The notes under the pieces: generated by a model | Databases searched by the model: none | The model's input: the letters and a program-made list of their open reading frames with translations, nothing else | Told to the model about the DNA's origin: nothing | Origin: Bacillota bacterium | GTDB lineage: Bacteria; Bacillota; Clostridia; Caldicoprobacterales; DTU083 | Length of the DNA stretch: 46,397 nt | NCBI GenBank assembly: GCA_029777885.1 | Contig: JAKORJ010000237.1 | Coordinates: 1 to 46,397 of the forward strand | Direction: 5' to 3' | Made by a program: the position numbers and the translations under genes | Shown here: piece after piece, positions 18,355 through 28,178 of the stretch | How positions within the stretch are numbered: the stretch's first letter is position 1 | Layout: each line of letters begins with the position of its first letter

Positions 18355-18654
18355 TTACTTTCCGGTCCCCCATATATAGGGTACACAAAAGAAGCCATCC
18401 TTAGTATATGCCGCATTGCCCAGGATAGCATCCCGCTGTAATGAAGGCAATGCTACATCATCTCTCATTACACTATCGGCATCACCCATACCGGCCGCGG
18501 GCTCCGCACCCTCGGTGTCAACATCGTCTATCTTATCGAAGTAATCCAGGATGTTGCTCAAGAACTCCGTGAGATCGTCCTTTTCAGTTTCTGCCAGGTA
18601 AAAACGGGATTTATCCGCTATGGCTTCTATATCGGCTTTACTCAGTTTCAACAC
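18355..18654 (-). CDS. gatC: Asp-tRNA(Asn)/Glu-tRNA(Gln) amidotransferase subunit C
   Basis: Small linker subunit (99 residues) that stabilises GatA against GatB. The N-terminal helix region, the LSNILDYFDKIDDVDTEG segment and the tail ending in FFCVPYIW are typical of GatC. The GTG at 18654 lies seven bases after AAAGG; a TTG directly after it is an alternative. It heads the gatC-gatA-gatB cluster, 40 bp downstream of ligA. Confidence 0.94.
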   Translation of the reverse strand: MLKLSKADIEAIADKSRFYLAETEKDDLTEFLSNILDYFDKIDDVDTEGAEPAAGMGDADSVMRDDVALPSLQRDAILGNAAYTKDGFFCVPYIWGTGK

Positions 18655-18694
18655 ACATCAGCCTTTCATCTTACTGGATCCATTTGGAGGTAAA

Positions 18695-20704
<2,010 letters not shown>

Positions 20705-23119
20705 TCATACTTTTTTGAGCGGTGCAAGCTCCGCGAGAAAGCTCTTTATACCGCCCTGAACAAAAGCTACTTTCAAGACAAGATCGCTGCCCTCTCCTTC
20801 AATGGCAACTACAGTCCCGGTCCCGAACTTGGTGTGGACTACCTTGTCGCCCAGGCGGAATCTTGCCTGACTGTCCGTATTGCCGCCTCTTGCCGGGAAA
20901 TTGATGACTTTAGGTCCATTGGACACATATTTATCATTCCGCACAAGGCCGGCTGTATGAGAAACGCTGTATGAAAGTCCGGAATTCAAATCATCCACAA
21001 GATCTGCCGGTATTTCCTTGATGAATCTTGACGGCATATTCAGCACGGAACTGCCATACAGGGTCCTCCTGTCTGCATAGGTTATATAAAGGTTTGCCTT
21101 TGCCCTTGTGATGCCTACATAGCACAACCTTCTTTCCTCTTCCAACTCCTCATCCGATTCCATGGACCTGGAATGGGGGAACAGCCCTTCTTCAAGGCCG
21201 GTCAGGAACACGATCGGAAATTCAAGGCCCTTGGCGCTGTGCAGTGTCATCAGGGATACCGTGGACCTGTCAGCGCTTTCGTCGTCCTCCATTTTGTCTA
21301 TATCCGAAATCAAGGCGATGTTCCCTAAAAATTCGGTAAGGCTGCTGCCTGGATTGTTGTCTTCGAAATCCCTCGCGGCAGATACAAATTCCTTCAGATT
21401 TTCTATCCTTGCTAAGGAGTCATCAGAGTTTTCCCGCTCGAGCGCAGGCAGGTAACCGGTTTCGACCAGAACCTCCTGTATGAAATCTGTTAGTGGCAGT
21501 ATTTCCTTTTTCGCAATTAGCACGGTTATCAGCTGCACAAACTCCTTCACCCTGGCGCCTGGCGCTTTGCCTATAAAGCTTTCAGCCGATTCGAGCATCA
21601 TATCAAACAGGCTGGTATCATTTTCCAAGGCAGCTTCATGCAGCTTGGAGACGGTGGCATCCCCTATCCCCCTTCTGGGAGTGTTTATAATCCGCATAAG
21701 GCTGACATCATCGGCAGGATTGTCAATGACCCTTAAATATGCAATCATATCCTTGATTTCCATACGGTCATAAAAGCGAAGGCCCCCGTATATATTGTAG
21801 GGAATGGCATAATTCATCAGGGCCTCTTCCAGGGCACGGGACTGGGCATTCATCCTGTAAAGTATGGCTATGTCACCATATCTTTTGCCCTGCCTTATTA
21901 ACTTCTTTATCTCATTGCATACAAACTCCGCTTCTGCCTTTTCATGATCGGCCTTGTACAGCTTTATCCTGTCGCCCTTATCCTTGCGGGTCCACAGCTT
22001 TTTGTCCTTGCGCCCTATATTATGCCTGATGACATTGTTGGCGGCATCGAGGATGTTCTGATAGGACCTGTAATTTTCCTCCAGCTTTATCACCTTGGCA
22101 TCAGGGAAATCCTTTTCAAACTCAAGGATGTTCCTTATATCCGCCCCTCTCCATCTGTATATGGACTGGTCGTCATCACCGACGACGCAAACGTTCCCAT
22201 GGAAATCCGACAACAGCTTTACGAGCATATACTGGGCATAGTTGGTGTCCTGGTACTCATCCACCAGGATATAGCGGAACTTGTACCTGTAATAGTCCAG
22301 GATGTCCTTGCGCAGGTAGAAGAGTTCCAGGGTTTTGACGAGCAGATCATTGAAGTCCAGGGCATTGTTCTTCCGGAGCATGGATTCATATTGCTTGTAT
22401 ATCTCAGCTATCTTTTCCTGCCTGAACTGGCCGCTCACTTCCTTGGAGTAATCTTCAGGGCTTTTCAGATCATCCTTCAGCCTGCTTATGATCGTCCTCA
22501 TCTCTTTGGCATTGTAGTATTTTTCATTTAAATTGAGCTGCTTCAGGCATTCATTGATCACGCTCAGTTGGTCGCTGTCATCATAGATGACGAAATTGCT
22601 GCCATAGCCGATTTTATCGATATCCCTGCGCAATATCCTCACACACAGGGAATGGAATGTGCTTATCCAAATGTACTGGGCATCAGTGCCGACCAGCTTG
22701 TGTATGCGGTCCTTCATTTCCCTAGCGGCCTTATTGGTGAATGTGATCGCCAGTATGGATGAGGGGAATACGCCCCTGAAGCTGAGCAGCTCATGCAGGC
22801 GGTCCTTTGCCACGAGCAAGGTGTCCCTGCCAGGTGTGTCGAGGGCTTCAAAATAGAGTTCCATCAATGAGATATCATCAGGTGTTATCCCAGATGCCGG
22901 CAGATGCCTGGATTTATATATATCGCCGTATTTCACCAGGTGGGCGACCCTGCTCGTCAATACCGTCGTCTTTCCCGACCCTGCGCCTGCCAGTACAAGG
23001 ACCGGGCCCTGGGTCGTCAGCACGGCCTCTTTCTGCATGCTGTTGAGCCTGCGGTATTCTGATTCTATTATTTTATCCCTTAATTCATAATACTTGCTTG
23101 CTAAATCATCATTAGTCAT
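20705..23119 (-). CDS. pcrA: ATP-dependent DNA helicase PcrA/UvrD
   Basis: Superfamily 1A 3'-5' helicase for repair and rolling-circle replication. Visible motifs: LNSMQKEAV (Q motif), LAGAGSGKT (Walker A, about 44-51), AITFTNKAAREM (Ia), VDEYQDTN (II), GDDDQSIYRWRGA (III), LEENYRS (IV), TLHSAKGLEF (V) and YVGITRA (VI). The C-terminal Tudor-like tail (FGTGTVVAIEG) is present. The frame is open further upstream, but a promoter at 23151-23179 puts the transcript start after the upstream GTG. The ATG at 23119 is therefore preferred (804 residues), though its ribosome site is weak. Confidence 0.95.
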   Translation of the reverse strand: MTNDDLASKYYELRDKIIESEYRRLNSMQKEAVLTTQGPVLVLAGAGSGKTTVLTSRVAHLVKYGDIYKSRHLPASGITPDDISLMELYFEALDTPGRDTLLVAKDRLHELLSFRGVFPSSILAITFTNKAAREMKDRIHKLVGTDAQYIWISTFHSLCVRILRRDIDKIGYGSNFVIYDDSDQLSVINECLKQLNLNEKYYNAKEMRTIISRLKDDLKSPEDYSKEVSGQFRQEKIAEIYKQYESMLRKNNALDFNDLLVKTLELFYLRKDILDYYRYKFRYILVDEYQDTNYAQYMLVKLLSDFHGNVCVVGDDDQSIYRWRGADIRNILEFEKDFPDAKVIKLEENYRSYQNILDAANNVIRHNIGRKDKKLWTRKDKGDRIKLYKADHEKAEAEFVCNEIKKLIRQGKRYGDIAILYRMNAQSRALEEALMNYAIPYNIYGGLRFYDRMEIKDMIAYLRVIDNPADDVSLMRIINTPRRGIGDATVSKLHEAALENDTSLFDMMLESAESFIGKAPGARVKEFVQLITVLIAKKEILPLTDFIQEVLVETGYLPALERENSDDSLARIENLKEFVSAARDFEDNNPGSSLTEFLGNIALISDIDKMEDDESADRSTVSLMTLHSAKGLEFPIVFLTGLEEGLFPHSRSMESDEELEEERRLCYVGITRAKANLYITYADRRTLYGSSVLNMPSRFIKEIPADLVDDLNSGLSYSVSHTAGLVRNDKYVSNGPKVINFPARGGNTDSQARFRLGDKVVHTKFGTGTVVAIEGEGSDLVLKVAFVQGGIKSFLAELAPLKKV

Positions 23120-23150
23120 TTCAATCACAACCCGGTAAGTATTTGTATTT

Positions 23151-23179
23151 ATTATACCAATGTAACCTGGCGCGGACAA
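23151..23179 (-). promoter_or_regulatory. Probable sigma-A promoter of pcrA-ligA
   Basis: Minus strand TTGTCC (23174-23179), a 17-base spacer and a perfect TATAAT (23151-23156). It sits directly downstream of the yerC terminator. No LexA-type GAAC-N4-GTTC palindrome is seen here. Confidence 0.7.
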
Positions 23180-23220
23180 TAAAAAACCCTCAAAGCCGAT
23201 TTGTATAAAGCTTTAAGGGT
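23180..23220 (-). terminator. Intrinsic terminator after yerC
   Basis: Minus strand 11-base-pair stem ACCCTTAAAGC/GCTTTGAGGGT (one G-T pair) followed by TTTTTTATT. It insulates yerC from pcrA. Confidence 0.92.
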
Positions 23221-23231
23221 AGCTTCGCGGA

Positions 23232-23525
23232 TTATTTGGACATCCTGTCAAACACTATTTTATAACCGTCTGCCCCGTATATAAGTGACCTGTTCACCCG
23301 GCTGATAGTAGCTGTACTCGCGCCTGTTTCTTCGACTATTTCCTGATAGGTTTTCTTGTCCTTCAGCATAATGGCTACTTGGAGGCGCTGAGCCAGGGAT
23401 TTTATTTCATTAATCGTGCAGATGTCTTCAAAGAAGCGGTAACACTCTTCAATGTCCTTAAGCGACAGTATGGCTTCAAAAAGCTGATCCGTCAGCTCAT
23501 CTCTTATTTTGGATTTGTATTCCAA
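23232..23525 (-). CDS. YerC/YecD-type TrpR-related DNA-binding protein
   Basis: Small helix-turn-helix protein of the TrpR superfamily, the YerC/YecD group. The middle segment LSLKDIEECYRFFEDICTI and the recognition helix ETGASTATISRVNRSL match the family closely. Start choice: TTG at 23523-23525 lies seven bases after AGGAGG, whereas the ATG six bases earlier is only one base from it. I therefore prefer TTG, giving 97 residues. In Bacillus the homologue also lies next to pcrA-ligA. The ligand and targets are unknown. Confidence 0.9.
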   Translation of the reverse strand: MEYKSKIRDELTDQLFEAILSLKDIEECYRFFEDICTINEIKSLAQRLQVAIMLKDKKTYQEIVEETGASTATISRVNRSLIYGADGYKIVFDRMSK

Positions 23526-23625
23526 GCTCATTCCTCCTATACTGACCGTGAATACTCTCCGGTTCTGTAACTTATCATTGAATGCCGGCATAGATTATAA
23601 AAGCTAATTAAAGGGGGTGTAGCTT

Positions 23626-23931
23626 GTGACATATATAATCCAGCCCGGCGATTCCTTGTACTTAATAGCCTTAAAATTCAATACCGATGTCGAAGGCATA
23701 ATGGCTGCAAACGGTATGGCAGATCCGGCGCATATATATCCTGGCCAGGTCTTGAATATACCTGTTGCTGCTACTATGCATGAAAGTGGCTCCGAGTATA
23801 TCGTACGACCCGGAGAAACCCTTGACCTGATAGCCAGAAAGCATGGTGTAAGGCTTTGTGACCTGATAAGGTCCAATAGAATAAAAGCACCATTCATCGT
23901 CTACGCCGGACAGACGATCCATGTCCCATAG
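23626..23931 (+). CDS. Two-LysM-domain protein without signal peptide
   Basis: The 101-residue protein is little more than two LysM repeats, at about 2-47 (IIQPGDSLYLIALKF to LNIPV) and 57-101 (YIVRPGETLDLIARKHG to IHVP). LysM binds N-acetylglucosamine-containing glycans. The GTG start follows AGGGGG by eight bases. No signal peptide or membrane anchor is present, so export would need another route; in sporeformers, leaderless LysM proteins often act in the mother cell on cortex or coat. That role is inference. It is divergent from yerC and convergent with the ssDNA-binding gene. Confidence 0.88.
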   Translation: MTYIIQPGDSLYLIALKFNTDVEGIMAANGMADPAHIYPGQVLNIPVAATMHESGSEYIVRPGETLDLIARKHGVRLCDLIRSNRIKAPFIVYAGQTIHVP

Positions 23932-24055
23932 AAGCCAACCCTGCATCCTGAAAATGGAGAGAGTGCCCCTAAGGGTACCTGAACCTTCTACTTCATTTTA
24001 TATATTAACACATTAAACCACTAAAGAAAAGATGTGAGCATCACTTCAAATAAAA

Positions 24056-24080
24056 AAGTGCCGTCAAGCACTTATTTTTC
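24056..24080. terminator. Bidirectional terminator between the LysM and ssDNA-binding genes
   Basis: Stem AAGTGC/GCACTT with a CGTCAA loop, preceded by an A run and followed by ATTTTTCTTT. It overlaps the stop codon of the minus-strand ssDNA-binding gene and can serve both convergent genes. Confidence 0.8.
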
Positions 24081-24713
24081 TTTATTATGGTCCGCCTTTA
24101 CGACTTCCATTTTTGATATGGAGACCTCATAGGCGGTCCTTTCCTCTATTTCACCTGAAGGGAGCTTTTTCTGATACTGCCTACTTTGGATCCTGCCCCA
24201 GACCTTTATATTATCACCGACCGAAATATTCTGGCAATACCTGGCGTTTCTGCCCCAGGCTATGTTGGGTATGTAATCAGACTTGTTGTAAGCCCTGTTG
24301 ACGGCTATCAGCAGGTCCGCTATCTCCCTTTTGAACGGCGTGATCCTGTATACCGGCGTTTTGCACACAAATCCGTTTAAGTAGATTTGATTGGGATTTT
24401 TGATGCCTTCAACATTATTTGATATTTCTCTTACAAATATGGTAAGCACGAGCCTGTTTGCACCGTCTATGAACTTGTTGTACGACCTGAGCTGCCCGCC
24501 TATATACACCTTGGCGCCTACGTTCAGGTCTACATCACCAATAAGCCTTTCCGATACCGTTACCGGCAATCTGTCAACATAGTCGCTTAACCTAGGCACC
24601 GCTATGAAAAAATTATAAAATCCCTCACCATACATCTCGTGGCTGAATGTCAGGGTCGAATTAACTGCCCCTGCTATCTGGACCCAGTTGTTATCGGTCG
24701 TATATTCCGCCAT
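24072..24713 (-). CDS. Single-stranded DNA-binding protein with tandem OB domains
   Basis: The 213-residue protein has two SSB-like OB domains, at about 8-100 (WVQIAGAVNSTLTFS onward) and 108-205 (NQIYLNGFVC onward). The second keeps the IAWGRNARYC segment that resembles the W-x-x-A-E region of SSB. It lacks the acidic tail (DDDIPF-like) that replication SSB uses to recruit partners, ending instead in HNKEK. The ATG at 24713 follows GGGGAGG. It is probably a second, specialised ssDNA-binding protein rather than the housekeeping ssb, which normally lies between rpsF and rpsR. Confidence 0.8.
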   Translation of the reverse strand: MAEYTTDNNWVQIAGAVNSTLTFSHEMYGEGFYNFFIAVPRLSDYVDRLPVTVSERLIGDVDLNVGAKVYIGGQLRSYNKFIDGANRLVLTIFVREISNNVEGIKNPNQIYLNGFVCKTPVYRITPFKREIADLLIAVNRAYNKSDYIPNIAWGRNARYCQNISVGDNIKVWGRIQSRQYQKKLPSGEIEERTAYEVSISKMEVVKADHNKEK

Positions 24714-24806
24714 CTGCTTCCTCCCCCTTCTGTTCATCCATGTAGACATGTTGCCTGGAACTATACATATTCAGGATGCTATTTGGATATTCCATACCAC
24801 CGGGGA

Positions 24807-25583
24807 TCAGCTGTCAATTTTTATCTGCCTGCCTGTATGGTCTATCCGGTATTCACCCTTGTGTATCAGCTCCGAAACCGGTACTATCTCATAACCCTCC
24901 GCCAGTAGCTTATCGAGAATGAGCGGCAAGGCCTGGGTTATATATTTGGCATTGTTATGAAACAAAACTATGGAGCCCTTCCTGACATTGTTCACTACCC
25001 TGTTGTACATGTGGTCTACTCCCTTTTCCCGCCAGTCCAGGGAATCAACATCCCATTGTATCGGATATATATCCAGTTCCCTGCATGTCTTGATCAACAG
25101 GTCATTGTACTCCCCGAATGGCGGCCTGAACAGCCTGACAGCACGATCACCTGCCAGTTCCTCCAGTCTCTTCTGGGTGGTAACGATCTCCGAGATCATT
25201 TGCTCCCTGGAAAGGGACGCCATATGGGGATGGGTGGCTGAATGGTTGGCTACCTCATGGCCTCTTTCAGCAATCTCCCTGACCTTGTCAGGATATTTGT
25301 CCATCCAGAAGCGGACCAGGAAGAAGGTGGTCCTGATGTTCCGCGCTTCTACGATGTCCATGATTTCGCTGGTATATTCGGCACCCCATGCCGCATCGAA
25401 GGAAATGGCGATTTTGTTCTCACCAGTTTCGACGGAATAAATCGGCAACTCCTTTTTTATGTTGAGGAAAACCTCTATGGCTTTCCCGCTGACGTTCTCC
25501 ATGAATACGAAGGACAGCAGGACAAGGTAAAAGCAAAGCAGGATCCGCATGGCCTTGCTTTTGGATATGTATATCACCTTCAT
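24807..25583 (-). CDS. pdaB: Polysaccharide deacetylase, PdaB-like sporulation protein
   Basis: NodB-fold deacetylase of the PdaB group, needed in relatives to maintain spores after formation. A basic N-terminus and one hydrophobic helix (about 13-32) act as signal or anchor. Motifs: ISFDAAWGAEYT (motif 1, DAAWG in place of the usual DDG, as in PdaB), HSATHPHMASLS (metal His pair), RPPFGEYN, WDVDSLDW and LFHNN. The ATG at 25583 lies six bases after GAGGTG. The upstream stretch CATATAAT (minus strand) could be a -10 for a vegetative or sporulation sigma factor; I cannot decide which. Confidence 0.88.
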   Translation of the reverse strand: MKVIYISKSKAMRILLCFYLVLLSFVFMENVSGKAIEVFLNIKKELPIYSVETGENKIAISFDAAWGAEYTSEIMDIVEARNIRTTFFLVRFWMDKYPDKVREIAERGHEVANHSATHPHMASLSREQMISEIVTTQKRLEELAGDRAVRLFRPPFGEYNDLLIKTCRELDIYPIQWDVDSLDWREKGVDHMYNRVVNNVRKGSIVLFHNNAKYITQALPLILDKLLAEGYEIVPVSELIHKGEYRIDHTGRQIKIDS

Positions 25584-25658
25584 GTACAACACCTCAATAT
25601 AAGTCTATTATATGCCAATAGCTCTTATGCCATATAATATAGTACTTGCCCCAAGGGT

Positions 25659-25693
25659 AAAAAATACCCTCATAAGAGTAGCTCTCATGAGGG
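25659..25693 (-). terminator. Intrinsic terminator after the topoisomerase pair
   Basis: Minus strand stem CCCTCATGAGAG/CTCTTATGAGGG (12 positions, 11 pairs) with a three-base CTA loop, followed by TATTTTTT. It lies 20 bases after the subunit A stop codon. Confidence 0.95.
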
Positions 25694-25712
25694 CTGTTTG
25701 TTCAACCGAATA

Positions 25713-28175
25713 TCAGTTATAGTTTCTGTAAGCTGTCAGCAGCTCATTATCCAAAAGGACTAGGACCGCCACCTGGCCCTTTGCATCCCTTTCATCTATG
25801 GGCAGGCCGTCCATATTGAGCCTTGTGGTAGTACCATCCTTCTGCAGCAATATGATCTCATAGGGTTCCCTTATATAAAAGGCCTTGACCAGCCTGCTGC
25901 CATTGGTGTTCTTACGGTCGAAGCTTATGGTCCTGAAGCCGACGCCGCCCCGACCTTGACGTTCATAATCCGAAATCAGGGTGCGTTTTGCAAACCCTCG
26001 GTCTGTCAGCACGACCAGCTCCCCTTCATCAGCTTTTACCTGCTGGCCGAAAATGACCTTATCCGTCTTTTTAAGATGGATTGCCTTGACGCCCTTAGCT
26101 GCCCTGCCCATGGGGCTGACCTCGCTTCCGCTGAAGCGGATGCTTATGCCCTTTTCGGTGATGACCATCATGTCGCTGCTACCGTCGGTCAACTCGGCAG
26201 CTACGACCTTGTCGCCTTCTTTAAGGCCGCAGGCTATTATTTTTGTGATTCGGGAGTCATATTCCTTGAGCGGGGTCCGCTTGACCATACCGTTTTGGGT
26301 GTAAAACTGTATATACAGGTCTTCATCGAAGTTTTCGACAGAAATCAGAGCTATCACCCGTTCGCTTCTGTCAAAGCCCTTAATGAGCACGCTAAGCTGC
26401 ATGCCCTTGTCCTTCCACTTGCCCTCCGGCACCTCGCTGCCCATTACCCAGTAGCAGTTGCCCGCATCCGTAAAGAACAGGAGGCGGTGGTTGGTGGCTG
26501 AATCCACGAGGAATTCAACATAGTCCATATCCCGCGTCTCGACAGCCTCAACATCCCGGCTGGACCTGTTGAAGGATCTCTTCGGTATCCTTTTGATGTC
26601 CTGATTACGGGTCAGGGTTATCACGCAATCCTCCACATAGATAAGATCGTCTGTCCTTATTTCAGCCTCTGAGCCGTCTTCAATTATCACCGTACGGCGC
26701 TCATCGGCGTATTTTTTCTTTATCTCAAGGAGTTCATTCCTGATGACTTTTATAAGGAGGGCTTCTGAGTCTAAAATGGCACTTAGCTCCTCTATCAGCT
26801 TTTTGACCTGGGCATATTCCTTTTCGAGGTTTACGATCTCCAGGTTGGTCAGCTTCTGCAAGCGCATGTCCAGGATGGCCTGGGCCTGGATCTCCGAAAA
26901 GCCAAACTCCTTAACGAGGTTGATCCTGGCCTCCCTGGGATTCTTAGAAGACCTGATTATCGCAATGACCTTCTCTATGTTGGATACAGCTATGATCAGG
27001 CCTTCCAGGATATGCTCCCTTGCCTTGGCCTTTTCCAGGTCGTACCTGGTCCTCCGGGTCACAACGTCCTTCTGGTGCTTTATGAAATACTCCAGCAGGG
27101 ATTTCAGGTCAAGTTGCTGCGGCTTGCCGTCAGCTATAGCTACCATGTTGACTCCGAAAGTTATCTGCAGGTCCGAGTACTTGTACAAATAGTTCAGGAT
27201 TTTTTCAGCGTCGGCATCCTTTTTTAGCTCTATAACAGCACGTATGCCCTGCCTGTCCGACTCATCCCTGATATCGGCTATCCCCGTAAGGATCCCTTTT
27301 TTCTCTTCACTCAGCCTGAGTATCTTTTCCAGGAGCGCTGCCTTGTTGACCTGGTATGGTAGCTCCTTGATCACCAGCTGTTTTTTACCGCCGGCCGCAT
27401 TCTCTATATCTACCTTTGCCCTGATCGTGAGCTTGCCTTTGCCGATCTCGTAGGCCTTTCGTATTTCTTCCTTACCGATTATATACCCGCCTGTAGGAAA
27501 ATCGGGGCCTTTGATGATCTCGAGCAGCCTGTCAGTCGTAACATTCTTTTTGGTCATGACCTCGATCGCGCCGTCTATAACTTCACCAAGGTTGTGAGGA
27601 GGTATATTGGTGGCCACGCCGACCGCTATCCCGGTGGACCCGTTGACCAGCAGGTTCGGGAAGCGTCCGGGCAGGACATCCGGTTCTTTCAGCGAATCAT
27701 CGAAGTTAAGGCTGAAGTTGACGGTCTCTTTGTCTATATCGCGCAAAAGCTCTAAGGACAAGGGAGTCATACGAGCTTCGGTATACCGCATGGCTGCAGC
27801 CGAATCCCCGTCTATGGACCCGAAGTTGCCGTGGCCGTCTACAAGGGGGTTTCGGATATTGAAGTCCTGGGCCATCCTGACCATGGCATCATATATAGAA
27901 ACATCGCCGTGAGGATGGTATTTGCCCAAGGTATCCCCCACGATCCTGGCTGATTTCTTGTAGGGCTTGTCCGGTGTTAGGCCAAGCTCATGCATGGTAT
28001 ACAATATGCGCCTTTGCACGGGTTTCAGCCCATCCTCTACCCTGGGAAGGGCTCTCTCCATTATTACATACTCGGCATATGGCATTATTGAGTCATGGAT
28101 AACGTTTTCCAGGGTCTTGACTATGACCATATTGTCGTTTTGCTGCATTACATCCTTGTCCTTGCTCCTTGCCAT
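25713..28175 (-). CDS. Type IIA DNA topoisomerase subunit A (topoisomerase IV ParC or gyrase GyrA type)
   Basis: Breaks and rejoins DNA for strand passage. The winged-helix domain has the catalytic Tyr131 in MRYTEARM, preceded by GKYHPHGD and MVRMAQD. The coiled-coil tower and the C-terminal beta-pinwheel follow. A QGRGGVG stretch late in the protein resembles, but does not match, the GyrA box QRRGGKG. The 820-residue length fits either GyrA or ParC. It is paired with subunit B, four bases apart, and away from dnaA-recF, which favours the topoisomerase IV pair. The residue corresponding to E. coli GyrA Ser83 is Val92. The ATG follows GGGGG by eight bases. Confidence 0.9.
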   Translation of the reverse strand: MARSKDKDVMQQNDNMVIVKTLENVIHDSIMPYAEYVIMERALPRVEDGLKPVQRRILYTMHELGLTPDKPYKKSARIVGDTLGKYHPHGDVSIYDAMVRMAQDFNIRNPLVDGHGNFGSIDGDSAAAMRYTEARMTPLSLELLRDIDKETVNFSLNFDDSLKEPDVLPGRFPNLLVNGSTGIAVGVATNIPPHNLGEVIDGAIEVMTKKNVTTDRLLEIIKGPDFPTGGYIIGKEEIRKAYEIGKGKLTIRAKVDIENAAGGKKQLVIKELPYQVNKAALLEKILRLSEEKKGILTGIADIRDESDRQGIRAVIELKKDADAEKILNYLYKYSDLQITFGVNMVAIADGKPQQLDLKSLLEYFIKHQKDVVTRRTRYDLEKAKAREHILEGLIIAVSNIEKVIAIIRSSKNPREARINLVKEFGFSEIQAQAILDMRLQKLTNLEIVNLEKEYAQVKKLIEELSAILDSEALLIKVIRNELLEIKKKYADERRTVIIEDGSEAEIRTDDLIYVEDCVITLTRNQDIKRIPKRSFNRSSRDVEAVETRDMDYVEFLVDSATNHRLLFFTDAGNCYWVMGSEVPEGKWKDKGMQLSVLIKGFDRSERVIALISVENFDEDLYIQFYTQNGMVKRTPLKEYDSRITKIIACGLKEGDKVVAAELTDGSSDMMVITEKGISIRFSGSEVSPMGRAAKGVKAIHLKKTDKVIFGQQVKADEGELVVLTDRGFAKRTLISDYERQGRGGVGFRTISFDRKNTNGSRLVKAFYIREPYEIILLQKDGTTTRLNMDGLPIDERDAKGQVAVLVLLDNELLTAYRNYN

Positions 28176-28178
28176 GCA

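Noticed and set aside
21944-22531. 195-codon plus-strand open frame opposite pcrA
   Set aside because: Antisense shadow of the helicase gene; hydrophobic composition follows from the opposite strand's codons and there is no ribosome site.
23940-24000. Hairpin GTGCCC-CTAA-GGGTAC after the LysM gene as its terminator
   Set aside because: No T run follows; the stronger hairpin at 24056-24080 fits better.
23992-24050. Search for tRNA, riboswitch or CRISPR in the intergenic regions
   Set aside because: No cloverleaf, repeat-spacer pattern or recognised leader motif was found here or in the other intergenic stretches.
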